NCBI GenBank assembly: GCA_913052445.1
Contig: CAJXDP010000012.1
Coordinates: 1 to 44,750, forward strand
Source: an uncultured Formosa sp.
GTDB taxonomy: Bacteria > Bacteroidota > Bacteroidia > Flavobacteriales > Flavobacteriaceae
DNA: 44,750 nucleotides
Reading direction: 5' to 3'
The notes under the pieces: generated by a model
Told to the model about the DNA's origin: nothing
Database searches by the model: none
Seen by the model: only the letters and a program-made list of their open reading frames with translations
Shown here: in pieces, positions 33,510 through 41,470 of the stretch
Position numbering within the stretch: position 1 is the stretch's first letter
How the letters are laid out: each line of letters begins with the position of its first letter
Made by a program: the position numbers and the translations under genes

Positions 33510-34292
33510 ATGAATTTAAACTTAGAACATAAAAATGCCCTCGTGTGCGGAAGCACACAAGGAATTGGAAAAGCAGCAGCAATTGCGTTAGCTTCAGAAG
33601 GGGTCAGTGTAACATTAGTGGCGCGAAATGAATCTAAACTAAAAGAAGTTATTAAGCAACTTCCTAACACACAAAGTCACGATTACATCGTTGCTGACTT
33701 TATGAACCCTGAAGCATTAAAATCAAAGGTAGAGAACTATATTCTAAAAAACCATGGATTTCATATCCTCATAAATAATACAGGAGGCCCAAGGAGTGGA
33801 CCAATCATTAATGCCAACCTAGCAGAGTTTGAAGATGCATTTACACAACATTTAAAATGCAACCACGTACTGGCTCAACTTACAGTGCCATTTATGAAAG
33901 AAACCTCCTATGGACGAATAATTAATATCATATCAACATCTGTTAAAGAACCCATCGAAGGTTTGGGCGTTAGTAATACCATTCGGAATGCAGTGGGTAA
34001 TTGGAGTAAAACACTGTCCTTTGAATTAGGACATTTGGGGATTACTGTCAATAATGTATTACCGGGCTTTACAGAAACAGAGCGCTTAAATGAAATTATT
34101 AAAGTCAAAGCAGAACAATTAAAAAAAAGTACAAAAGAGATGGCCGCTATTATGAAGACACATACACCGGCTAGACGATTTGCAAAACCTGAAGAAACAG
34201 CCAATGCTATTGTGTTTTTGGCAAGTGAAGCTTCTAGCTACATAAATGGGGTTAATTTACCTGTTGATGGCGGGCGCACAAAATCTTTGTAA
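33510..34292 (+). CDS. SDR-fold protein lacking the YxxxK catalytic pair
   Basis: The 260-residue protein has a Rossmann fold of the short-chain dehydrogenase type: 'ALVCGSTQGIGKAAAIALASEG' (13-30), 'HILINNTGGP', 'GRIINIISTS', 'NNVLPGFTETERL' and 'SYINGVNLPVDGG'. In the catalytic helix the expected Tyr-x3-Lys is S155-x3-R159 ('GVSNTIRNAV'), so the normal hydride-transfer dyad is missing. It resembles the 'BKR-like SDR' group known for poor active-site conservation. I use the ATG at 33510; upstream codons overlap amnC. It sits mid-operon with an 8-base gap from amnC. No step of the known pathway needs an SDR, so its function is unknown. Confidence 0.85.
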   Translation: MNLNLEHKNALVCGSTQGIGKAAAIALASEGVSVTLVARNESKLKEVIKQLPNTQSHDYIVADFMNPEALKSKVENYILKNHGFHILINNTGGPRSGPIINANLAEFEDAFTQHLKCNHVLAQLTVPFMKETSYGRIINIISTSVKEPIEGLGVSNTIRNAVGNWSKTLSFELGHLGITVNNVLPGFTETERLNEIIKVKAEQLKKSTKEMAAIMKTHTPARRFAKPEETANAIVFLASEASSYINGVNLPVDGGRTKSL

Positions 34293-34323
34293 CTTTATAA
34301 AAAACTAACTTTAATAAAAAACA

Positions 34324-34848
34324 ATGAGCAAGCTAGTATCCCCTTTAAATATTAAAGCATGGATTGAAGAAAACAGAGACTTATTAAAGCCACCTGTTGG
34401 AAATAAATGTGTTTGGAATGATGGTGAATTTATTGTGATGGTTGTAGGAGGACCTAACAACAGAAAGGATTACCACTACAATGAAACTCCTGAATTTTTC
34501 CATCAACTGGAGGGCGATATAATATTAAAAATAATCGAAAATGGAGTCGTAAAAGACATCCATATAAGAGAAGGAGACATCTACTTATTACCATCAAAGG
34601 TACCTCATTCTCCACAACGTGGGGCAAATACTGTTGGTATTGTTATTGAATATCCTCGTTCTACAGGGATGGAAGACGCACTGGAATGGTACTGTGAAAA
34701 CTGTAATAACCAGCTCTTTAGAGCCCCGTTTGTTCTAGGTAATATAGAAACAGATATGCCAATAATATTTGACGACTATTACTCAAGTAAAACCAAATGT
34801 ACGTGCTTGAAATGCGGCACAATAATGAAGGCACCCGAGAAAATTTAA
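34324..34848 (+). CDS. nbaC: 3-hydroxyanthranilate 3,4-dioxygenase
   Basis: The 174-residue cupin enzyme opens the ring of 3-hydroxyanthranilate to 2-amino-3-carboxymuconate semialdehyde (ACMS). The Fe2+ ligands match the bacterial enzyme: H51 and E57 in 'DYHYNETPEFFHQ' and H95 in 'VPHSPQR'. The second, rubredoxin-like metal site of bacterial forms is intact (C124-x2-C127 and C161-x2-C164). Without a decarboxylase, ACMS would close to quinolinate for NAD synthesis. The next gene encodes that decarboxylase, so the route here is catabolic. Confidence 0.96.
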   Translation: MSKLVSPLNIKAWIEENRDLLKPPVGNKCVWNDGEFIVMVVGGPNNRKDYHYNETPEFFHQLEGDIILKIIENGVVKDIHIREGDIYLLPSKVPHSPQRGANTVGIVIEYPRSTGMEDALEWYCENCNNQLFRAPFVLGNIETDMPIIFDDYYSSKTKCTCLKCGTIMKAPEKI

Positions 34849-34857
34849 AATAATTTC

Positions 34858-35940
34858 ATGAAACGTAAACTTCGAATTAACGGACATTCACATTTACTGC
34901 CCTATCCAGAACAAATTCCTCAGTTCATGAAAGATAAGGAGATTTTTTGGGTTGATGATGAACGCAAACACATGCTTCAAAAAGGATGGAGTCGTCCTGT
35001 AACACATTCAAGTTTTTTCTTAGATGAAAAATTAGAATGGATGAATGAGAATAAAATTGATCATGCTGTAGTTTTAAATTTATCACAACTTTACGGAAAC
35101 GGATTGCACTTGGAAGAGATGAAGAAAGCCTTGCGATTTCAAAATGATTTTAATGCTAAGGTACAACTCGAAAACGCCTCAAAATTCACCTGTGGTTTCG
35201 TGGTACACCCAGGTTTTATTCAAGGCGCTTTATGGGAAATTGAACGTTGCGTAAAAGAATTAGATTTAAAAGTACTTTGCCTGCCTACCCATTTCATGGA
35301 CAGTATTGGACAATGGAGAAGTGTGTTTGATAAAGTAAATGACCCAATATTTGAATTGGCAAATGAATATAATCTAGCGATTGAAATCCATCCATACGAT
35401 GGTGAAAAAATGATCAAATTAGAAAATACCTCCTGGCGATTTCATTTAATTTGGATGCTAGCACAGTGTGGAGACGCCTATCATTTTTATACTCTAAATG
35501 GGATGCAAGAACGCTATCCAAATATCCGAACTTGTTTTGCTCACGGAGGACAGATGGCTCAAATGAATTTAGGAAGGAGAATACAAGGGTTCGACGGTCG
35601 GCCCGATTTGTTTGAAGGAAAAACACACCCACGAAAGGCTGTAGGCCATAAAAATATATACTTTGACACACTAGTTCATGACACAGACTCTTTAGAACTG
35701 ATGTTAAAACGACAAGGTAGTAGTCAAATCATAATGGGTTTAGATGACCCCTACCCTTTAGGAGAAATGGAAAGTAAGGCCCAATCATCTTACCCTGGAA
35801 AGATATTAGACCTCGGGCTCGATCGTAAGCTCATAACCCAAACACAATACGATGAGATATGGGAAGACAACTCCTTAAAATGGCTGTTTGGAAATGATAA
35901 GTTAGAAGCTGAAAAATTGATTCAAAAAATAATTTCATAA
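34858..35940 (+). CDS. nbaD: 2-amino-3-carboxymuconate-6-semialdehyde decarboxylase (ACMSD)
   Basis: The 360-residue amidohydrolase-superfamily enzyme decarboxylates ACMS to 2-aminomuconate semialdehyde. Metal-binding features are H10-x-H12 in 'INGHSHLLP', a histidine in 'LAIEIHPYD', one in 'RTCFAHGGQM', and an aspartate in 'IIMGLDDPYPLGE', as in ACMSD. It lies 9 bases after the dioxygenase. Diverting ACMS from quinolinate to the aminomuconate branch, it defines the operon as degradative. It is slightly longer than typical bacterial ACMSD. The next gene starts at the very next base. Confidence 0.92.
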   Translation: MKRKLRINGHSHLLPYPEQIPQFMKDKEIFWVDDERKHMLQKGWSRPVTHSSFFLDEKLEWMNENKIDHAVVLNLSQLYGNGLHLEEMKKALRFQNDFNAKVQLENASKFTCGFVVHPGFIQGALWEIERCVKELDLKVLCLPTHFMDSIGQWRSVFDKVNDPIFELANEYNLAIEIHPYDGEKMIKLENTSWRFHLIWMLAQCGDAYHFYTLNGMQERYPNIRTCFAHGGQMAQMNLGRRIQGFDGRPDLFEGKTHPRKAVGHKNIYFDTLVHDTDSLELMLKRQGSSQIIMGLDDPYPLGEMESKAQSSYPGKILDLGLDRKLITQTQYDEIWEDNSLKWLFGNDKLEAEKLIQKIIS

Positions 35941-36582
35941 ATGCACTTTATTTCAGAGAAACTAGATAACTATGTCGTAAAAAATTCTGAGGATGAGCCT
36001 ATACTTTTAAAAGCGCTCACAATAGAAACATACCAAAAGGTATTACAACCTAGAATGCTCAGCGGACATTATCAAGGTCGTGTTTTAAGTGTTTTATCTA
36101 AATTGATTCGACCTAAAGTTGTTTTAGAAATTGGTACTTTTACTGGGTATTCTGCACTTTGTCTTGCTGAAGGGTTGAGTCCTCAAGGTGTGTTACACAC
36201 CATTGACATTAACGAAGAACTAGTAGACTTTCAGAGAAGTTATTTTGATAAATCAGATTATGGGTCTCAAATATTTCAACATTTAGGACCTGCTGTAGAT
36301 ATCATTCCAACATTGGACACCAAATTTGATTTGGTTTTTATGGATGCCGACAAACCTAACTATATCAATTACTTCCATCAGATTATTGACAAACTAAATC
36401 CTAGTGGTGTCATTATATCCGATAATGTTTTATGGAGTGGAAAGGTAATTGAGACGCTAGATCCTAATGATACTTCAACACAAATAGTTTTAGATTATAA
36501 TAAATTGTTAAAGGAAGATCAACGTTTAGAAACAGTATTACTTCCTATAAGAGATGGTCTTAGTGTAAGTATCCGTAAATAA
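35941..36582 (+). CDS. Class I O-methyltransferase (CCoAOMT/COMT-like)
   Basis: The 213-residue SAM-dependent enzyme shows 'VVLEIGTFTGYSALCLAEGL' (SAM motif I), 'LHTIDINEEL', 'FDLVFMDADKPNY' (metal-binding Asp region) and 'SGVIISDNVLWSGKV'. These mark the cation-dependent O-methyltransferase family that acts on catechol-like phenols. The ATG abuts the ACMSD stop codon with no gap. Because 3-hydroxykynurenine and 3-hydroxyanthranilate are ortho-aminophenols, a link to the operon is possible. However, a similar enzyme is widespread in flavobacteria, so it may be incidental. It is convergent with tatA with 3 bases between stops. Confidence 0.88.
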   Translation: MHFISEKLDNYVVKNSEDEPILLKALTIETYQKVLQPRMLSGHYQGRVLSVLSKLIRPKVVLEIGTFTGYSALCLAEGLSPQGVLHTIDINEELVDFQRSYFDKSDYGSQIFQHLGPAVDIIPTLDTKFDLVFMDADKPNYINYFHQIIDKLNPSGVIISDNVLWSGKVIETLDPNDTSTQIVLDYNKLLKEDQRLETVLLPIRDGLSVSIRK

Positions 36583-36585
36583 TGA

Positions 36586-36870
36586 TTAAAAGTTACGTTT
36601 AACAGAATCCGTTAAGTCTTTGATTCCATCCTTTACTTTATTTATTTCTTCAGTAACTTCTTTGGTTACTGAACTATCAATGCTATTTTTATCAGCACTT
36701 TTTTGAATTTCTCCTTTGATATCATTGGTAGCATCTTTAAGAGAACGCATTCCTTTAGCTAGGCCCTTGGCAATCCCTGGGATTTTGTCAGCACCAAACA
36801 CTAATACCACAATAAACATGATGAAAGTAATTTCAGTACCACTGATAAATAAAAACTGTGTATTAATCAT
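36586..36870 (-). CDS. tatA: Twin-arginine translocase subunit TatA/E
   Basis: The 94-residue protein has a short N-terminal transmembrane helix (about residues 10-27), the hinge 'FGADKIPGIAKGLAKGMRSLKDA' with the conserved FG and P, and an amphipathic helix followed by a charged, flexible tail. TatA oligomers form the passage for folded proteins exported by the Tat system. tatC is not in the window. The small size is normal. A -7 box lies only 4 bases upstream of the ATG. Confidence 0.93.
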   Translation of the reverse strand: MINTQFLFISGTEITFIMFIVVLVFGADKIPGIAKGLAKGMRSLKDATNDIKGEIQKSADKNSIDSSVTKEVTEEINKVKDGIKDLTDSVKRNF

Positions 36871-36874
36871 ATTA

Positions 36875-36882
36875 CAAATATA
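36875..36882 (-). promoter_or_regulatory. -7 box (TATATTTG) for tatA
   Basis: The minus strand reads TATATTTG, a TAnnTTTG match, ending 4 bases before the tatA ATG. If used, the transcript would be almost leaderless. There is no matching -33 box. Confidence 0.35.
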
Positions 36883-36914
36883 GGGAGTCCATTGATATTT
36901 CTTTTGTATAAAAA

Positions 36915-37703
36915 TTAATTTTCTAGTAACTGAAGGAGTTTAAATTCGATTAATTTTTCATCTAAGTATTCTAAGACTTCAACATCACTTCGGTTCACAC
37001 AACGAAATTGAAAATCAGGATCATCTGAACAGAAGTAATAAAATTCCATCCGCATGTCTTCTGCTAAATCATGGTTAATAAAAAAAAGAGGCCCTACTAT
37101 ATCACTCAAGCGCTGAATACTTTGTTTATCTTTATCAAGCTTCACGTGTTTTTTTAACATTTTTGTACGACCAGAAATCATATTTAATAGTTTATAAAAA
37201 TTTATAGTTGGTGGTATTCTAGGAAGAATTAACGGACCGCTATCCGCTTCAAAAAGACGTCTTTCCACTAAATTCATTCGAGGACCCGTGTATCCAGGAA
37301 GTCCTAGGTCATAAAAATCTAATGGACGTTTGGCCTCTGAATTACCGATGTCTGATTTTAAGCTTCCTGTTAAAATAGCTCCGAGAACAACTTCGTCTAA
37401 CTCATTTAATGATTCCAAAAGAGTGACCGTAAGTGTTTTACTATCGATTACTGACTTGGTTAAAACGATCGTCTTTGGTTGATGTTGAATTGATGAAAAG
37501 TATAATGAATCTGAAAGCTTACCTTCAACTATAAAAAAACCATTTTCATCAGTTGTTGCATATCTATAAGCTGTTTTATTGATGACATGTATACCCTCAA
37601 GTTCAATATTAGAAATAATCTGACCAGAAATTCGAGTATTTTGCGCCTGAAGTGAAAACGAAGCTATTAAACTAACACTAAAAAGGTGAAGAAGTAATTT
37701 CAT
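36915..37703 (-). CDS. Secreted carboxypeptidase-regulatory-domain protein
   Basis: The 262-residue protein has a signal peptide (MKLLLHLFSVSLIASFSLQAQ). A single carboxypeptidase-D regulatory-like beta-sandwich follows (about residues 25-110: 'TRISGQIISNIELEGIHVINKTAYRYATTDENGFF'), as seen at the start of TonB-dependent receptors. The remaining 150 residues, rich in charged and aromatic residues, match nothing I recognise. There is no barrel. I use the ATG at 37701-37703, because the longer frame would have no signal peptide and passes a -7 box. It probably sits in the periplasm or envelope; its function is unknown. Confidence 0.75.
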   Translation of the reverse strand: MKLLLHLFSVSLIASFSLQAQNTRISGQIISNIELEGIHVINKTAYRYATTDENGFFIVEGKLSDSLYFSSIQHQPKTIVLTKSVIDSKTLTVTLLESLNELDEVVLGAILTGSLKSDIGNSEAKRPLDFYDLGLPGYTGPRMNLVERRLFEADSGPLILPRIPPTINFYKLLNMISGRTKMLKKHVKLDKDKQSIQRLSDIVGPLFFINHDLAEDMRMEFYYFCSDDPDFQFRCVNRSDVEVLEYLDEKLIEFKLLQLLEN

Positions 37704-37743
37704 AAAAAATAGGGGCTGTACATTATAATATTTGATAAATTTA

Positions 37744-37751
37744 CAAAAATA
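37744..37751 (-). promoter_or_regulatory. -7 box (TATTTTTG) for the secreted regulatory-domain protein
   Basis: The minus strand reads TATTTTTG, matching TAnnTTTG, 40 bases before the chosen ATG. It lies inside the upstream frame extension, which supports the shorter gene. The 53-base gap is shared with divergent pepE. Confidence 0.4.
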
Positions 37752-37756
37752 AAAAG

Positions 37757-38464
37757 ATGAAACAAATCTTAATAGCGAGTACATCCACTGTACATAACAG
37801 TGGTTATTTAGAATATCTCTTGGAAGCCTTGAAAATTCATTTCAAAAATATAGACACTGTTCTCTTTATACCTTATGCTCGCCCAGGCGGTATTTCACAC
37901 CAAGATTATACTGAAATAGTGCAAACAGCATTTTCTAAAATCAATAAAGTAGTTAAAGGACTTCATGAATTTGACGACCCAAAAGACGCAATTGAATCGG
38001 CTCAAGCTATTTTTACCGGAGGAGGAAATACATTTGTGTTAGTCAATCAACTTTATAAAAATGATTTAATTTCAAAACTAAAAACTTCGATTGAGTCAGG
38101 TACTCCCTATTTGGGTACAAGTGCAGGAAGTAATATCTGTGGTTTATCTATTGGCACCTCCAATGATATGCCTATTGTGTACCCACCAAGCTTTAACGCT
38201 CTAGGGGTTGTCCCCTTTAACATCAACCCTCATTATTTAGACCCCGACTCCGAAAGTACACATATGGGCGAAACAAGAGAGACGCGAATAAAAGAATTTC
38301 ATAAGTTTAATTCCCAACCTGTAATTGGATTAAGAGAAGGAAGCTGCCTAAAAGTTAAGGGTTCCAAAATAGTTTTAATTGGATCATTAAAAGCGCGCAT
38401 ATTTGAGAAAAATAAGCAGCCGTATGAGATAGAAACAGGAGCTGATTTATCTTACTTAAACTAA
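37757..38464 (+). CDS. pepE: Dipeptidase E (alpha-aspartyl dipeptidase)
   Basis: The 235-residue serine peptidase of family S51 cleaves N-terminal aspartate from dipeptides in the cytoplasm. It shows 'ILIASTSTVHNSGYLEYL', 'IFTGGGNTFVLVNQLY', the nucleophile S122 in 'YLGTSAGSN', and 'FNINPHYLDPD' with the catalytic histidine. Length agrees with E. coli PepE. The stop codon overlaps that of the convergent GNAT gene (38461-38464). Confidence 0.93.
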   Translation: MKQILIASTSTVHNSGYLEYLLEALKIHFKNIDTVLFIPYARPGGISHQDYTEIVQTAFSKINKVVKGLHEFDDPKDAIESAQAIFTGGGNTFVLVNQLYKNDLISKLKTSIESGTPYLGTSAGSNICGLSIGTSNDMPIVYPPSFNALGVVPFNINPHYLDPDSESTHMGETRETRIKEFHKFNSQPVIGLREGSCLKVKGSKIVLIGSLKARIFEKNKQPYEIETGADLSYLN

Positions 38465-38889
38465 ATTTTCTTGACATAATGGTAGCCTAATCGTTCATAA
38501 TCATCTCTTTCCCAAAACTTTTGCGCCAGTTCCTTATCTATATAAGCATTAAGTTCAATTGCTTGACACCCTTTTGACTTAACATATAGTTGAATCCAGT
38601 TGACAAACTGAGTTCCCAATCCATTATTTCTGTAGGCATCTTCTATAACAACATGATCTAATTCTACACTTTGACCAGAATAATGTCGAGTGGCATACCA
38701 TAATCCACAAACCCCTACTAGCTGATCAGTATCGTAAACGCCTACACATTCATAATTTTGAGTTACCATTTCTCGAAAACGCTCAATGAGTAAATCTTCA
38801 GAGATTGAGACTTTTGACATATATTTTTTAACTAGTGGTACAACGACAACAATAGAATCAGATGGGATAATTTTAAATTGAAATTTCAT
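38461..38889 (-). CDS. GNAT-family N-acetyltransferase
   Basis: The 142-residue protein has the GNAT fold: 'YECVGVYDTDQLVGVCGLW' (strands 2-4), the acetyl-CoA loop region 'LDHVVIEDAYRNNGLGTQFVNWIQLYVKSKGC' with the R/Q-x-x-G-x-G/A-type motif RNNGLG, and 'IELNAYIDKELAQKFWERDDYERLGYHYVKK' at the end. The acceptor (small molecule or protein) cannot be predicted. It is transcribed alone, convergent with pepE, with overlapping stop codons. Confidence 0.87.
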   Translation of the reverse strand: MKFQFKIIPSDSIVVVVPLVKKYMSKVSISEDLLIERFREMVTQNYECVGVYDTDQLVGVCGLWYATRHYSGQSVELDHVVIEDAYRNNGLGTQFVNWIQLYVKSKGCQAIELNAYIDKELAQKFWERDDYERLGYHYVKKI

Positions 38890-38972
38890 TTATAGTATTT
38901 AATTCATTAAAAATACAACTATTTTTTAGCATCAATGTGCAACAACTAATCTGTATGTTATTTTAATCTTCT

Positions 38973-38980
38973 TATATTTG
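38973..38980 (+). promoter_or_regulatory. -7 box (TATATTTG) for gpmI
   Basis: TATATTTG matches TAnnTTTG and ends 24 bases before the gpmI ATG. CTG lies exactly 19 bases upstream (38951-38953), one base away from the -33 TTG. Confidence 0.5.
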
Positions 38981-39004
38981 TAAAGGATTGATAATACTCA
39001 AATC

Positions 39005-40522
39005 ATGAACAAGAAAGTGATTTTAATGATTTTAGATGGCTGGGGGAAATCTCCTGATCCAAAAGTATCTGCTATTGATAATGCCAATACACAATTTATA
39101 GACTCTCTATATGCAAAATATAGTAATGCAATGCTACGAACAGATGGCATTCATGTTGGACTACCAGAAGGGCAAATGGGCAACAGTGAAGTAGGGCATA
39201 TTAACCTAGGTGCTGGTAGAATTGTATATCAAGATCTAGCTAAAATAAATTTAGCCGTATCCAACGATAATCTTAAAGATGAGCTGGTTCTAAAAGAAGC
39301 ACTAAGCTATGCGAAAAAAAATCAAAAAGCGGTACACCTTTTGGGCTTAGTCAGCGATGGTGGAGTACATTCTCATATAAATCACTTGTATGGTTTACTA
39401 GATATTATTGAAGAACAAGAAATAGAAGCTACTTTTATTCATGCATTTACAGATGGAAGAGATGTGGATCCTAGGTCAGGGTATGGATTTGTTTCAGAGC
39501 TTGAATCGCGTTTAAAAACATCTAATGTAAAGCTAGCTTCTGTAACAGGTCGATACTTTGCGATGGATCGTGATAATCGTTGGGAACGCATAAAACTTAC
39601 CTATGATGCATTAGTAAACGGAGAAGGAATTAAGTCCACTAATGCGTTAGAAACAATTAAATCTAATTACCAACAAGGGGTTACAGATGAATTCTTAAAA
39701 CCGATTATTATGGTTAATAAAGATCAATCACCTGTTGGTAAAATAAAAGAAGGTGATGTGGTACTGTTTTTTAATTTCAGAACCGATCGAGGAAGAGAAT
39801 TAACAGATGTGCTGACTCAGAACGATAATCATGAATTTAATATGAAAAAGTTAAATTTATATTTTGTGACTATGACAAATTATGACGATAGCTTTAAAGG
39901 AATTAAAGTGATCTTCAAAAAAGAAAACTTATCAAACACCCTTGGAGAAGTACTAGAATTGCACGGAAAAACACAACTAAGAATTGCAGAGACTGAGAAA
40001 TATCCTCATGTAACATTTTTCTTTTCAGGAGGTCGTGAAACTCCATTTAAAGGAGAAGAACGAATCTTAAGAAAATCACCAAAAGTACCTACTTATGATC
40101 TTAAGCCTGAAATGAGTGCTTTTGAACTAAAAGATGCACTCATAGAAAAAATAAAAAAAGAAACTCTTGATTTTGTATGCTTAAATTTTGCAAATGGAGA
40201 TATGGTTGGTCACACTGGGGTTATGGATGCGGCCATAAAAGCCTGTGAAGCTGTCGACTCCTGTGTTGAAGCGGTTATCACAACAGCTTTAGAACATAAC
40301 TATACTACCTTATTAATTGCCGATCATGGAAATTGTGAGACAATGATAAATCCCGACGGATCTCCCAACACTGCGCACACTACAAATCCGGTACCAATCA
40401 TTTTGATTGATAACGAGCTAACTACTATAAGAGATGGTATACTCAGTGATATTGCTCCGACTATTTTGAAACTAATCGGAGTTGAAAAACCCGAGGATAT
40501 GACTCAAGACAGCTTGATATAA
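39005..40522 (+). CDS. gpmI: 2,3-bisphosphoglycerate-independent phosphoglycerate mutase
   Basis: The 505-residue Mn2+-dependent enzyme interconverts 3- and 2-phosphoglycerate in glycolysis and gluconeogenesis. It belongs to the alkaline phosphatase superfamily. The nucleophile S61 lies in 'GQMGNSEVGHINLGAG', D11 in 'LMILDGWG' is a metal ligand, and 'FTDGRDVDPRSG', 'GRYFAMDRDNRWER' and 'LLIADHGNCE' supply further metal and substrate contacts. Length is standard. It is transcribed alone. Confidence 0.97.
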   Translation: MNKKVILMILDGWGKSPDPKVSAIDNANTQFIDSLYAKYSNAMLRTDGIHVGLPEGQMGNSEVGHINLGAGRIVYQDLAKINLAVSNDNLKDELVLKEALSYAKKNQKAVHLLGLVSDGGVHSHINHLYGLLDIIEEQEIEATFIHAFTDGRDVDPRSGYGFVSELESRLKTSNVKLASVTGRYFAMDRDNRWERIKLTYDALVNGEGIKSTNALETIKSNYQQGVTDEFLKPIIMVNKDQSPVGKIKEGDVVLFFNFRTDRGRELTDVLTQNDNHEFNMKKLNLYFVTMTNYDDSFKGIKVIFKKENLSNTLGEVLELHGKTQLRIAETEKYPHVTFFFSGGRETPFKGEERILRKSPKVPTYDLKPEMSAFELKDALIEKIKKETLDFVCLNFANGDMVGHTGVMDAAIKACEAVDSCVEAVITTALEHNYTTLLIADHGNCETMINPDGSPNTAHTTNPVPIILIDNELTTIRDGILSDIAPTILKLIGVEKPEDMTQDSLI

Positions 40523-40615
40523 ACCAATATTATTTAGATTTTTTGAATATTAAAAATTTAAGATAAGTGTAACAAAATCAAGGCTATGAAACCAATAAAA
40601 AATCCTTTTATTAAT

Positions 40616-40623
40616 TATCTTTG
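40616..40623 (+). promoter_or_regulatory. -7 box (TATCTTTG) for map
   Basis: TATCTTTG matches TAnnTTTG and ends 17 bases before the map ATG, the same arrangement as at nif3 and lipA. Confidence 0.5.
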
Positions 40624-40640
40624 TTGCATAATTTTTATAT

Positions 40641-41459
40641 ATGCTGACGCTTAAAACAAAAGAAGAAATTGAACTCATTCGCGAAAGTGCTTTAATCGTT
40701 TCAAAAACTCTAGGCATGCTTGCCAGTGAGGTAAAACCTGGAGTAACAACTTTACATCTTGACACTCTTGCAGAAACATTCATTCGAGATCATGGTGCTA
40801 TACCAGGGTTTTTAGGTATGTATGATTTCCCAAATACTCTGTGCATGAGTCCTAACGACCAAGTAGTTCATGGCATTCCAAACAACATTCCGTTAGAAGA
40901 AGGAGATATTATCTCTATTGATTGTGGAGCCTTAAAAAATGAGTTTTACGGAGACCACGCATATACCTTTGCAGTTGGTGAAATTGATTCAGAAACAAAA
41001 CAACTTTTAAAAGTCTCAAAAACTTCCCTATACAAAGGAATTAAAGCTTTTAAACATAATAATCGAGTTGGAGATGTTGGATATGCTATTCAAAATTATT
41101 GCGAATCGAATGGCTACGGAGTTGTGAGAGAACTTATTGGACATGGTATTGGACGTATTATGCATGAAGAACCTGAAATGCCTAATTACGGTAAAAGAGG
41201 GCGTGGCAAGAAATTTAAAGAAGGAATGGTTGTTGCTATTGAACCTATGATTAATATGGGAACCCATAAGATCCTACATCATAACGATGGATGGACGATT
41301 ACTACAAGAGACAACAAACCTAGTGCACATTTTGAACACAATGTTGCTCTTGTGAATGGCCAACCTGAACTATTATCTACATTTGCATATGTTTATCAAG
41401 CACTTGGAATAAAAAGTAATGAAGAAGAGGGGTTAAGGGCAGACCCTCTAAATATATAA
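40641..41459 (+). CDS. map: Type I methionine aminopeptidase
   Basis: The 272-residue metalloprotease removes initiator methionine from new proteins. The pita-bread fold is recognisable. The two-metal site uses Asp in 'ISIDCGALKNEFYGDHAYTF', His in 'RELIGHGIGRIMHEEPEMPNYG', Glu in 'GMVVAIEPMINMG' and Glu in 'SAHFEHNVALV'. The substrate-pocket histidine is in 'DQVVHGIPN'. Length is typical. The DUF3050 gene starts 11 bases downstream. Confidence 0.96.
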   Translation: MLTLKTKEEIELIRESALIVSKTLGMLASEVKPGVTTLHLDTLAETFIRDHGAIPGFLGMYDFPNTLCMSPNDQVVHGIPNNIPLEEGDIISIDCGALKNEFYGDHAYTFAVGEIDSETKQLLKVSKTSLYKGIKAFKHNNRVGDVGYAIQNYCESNGYGVVRELIGHGIGRIMHEEPEMPNYGKRGRGKKFKEGMVVAIEPMINMGTHKILHHNDGWTITTRDNKPSAHFEHNVALVNGQPELLSTFAYVYQALGIKSNEEEGLRADPLNI

Positions 41460-41470
41460 TTGAGAATAAA

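Noticed and set aside
33199-33670. Leftward frames across the end of amnC and start of the SDR gene
   Set aside because: They are antisense to two well-supported genes and match no family.
28974-36582. Kynurenine operon as a possible NAD biosynthesis cluster
   Set aside because: ACMSD and aminomuconate-semialdehyde dehydrogenase drain the intermediate away from quinolinate, and no nadC is present, so catabolism is the better reading.
37704-37784. Upstream extension of the regulatory-domain protein
   Set aside because: It lacks a signal peptide at its own start, overlaps the divergent pepE start and contains a -7 box. The ATG at 37703 gives a textbook signal peptide.
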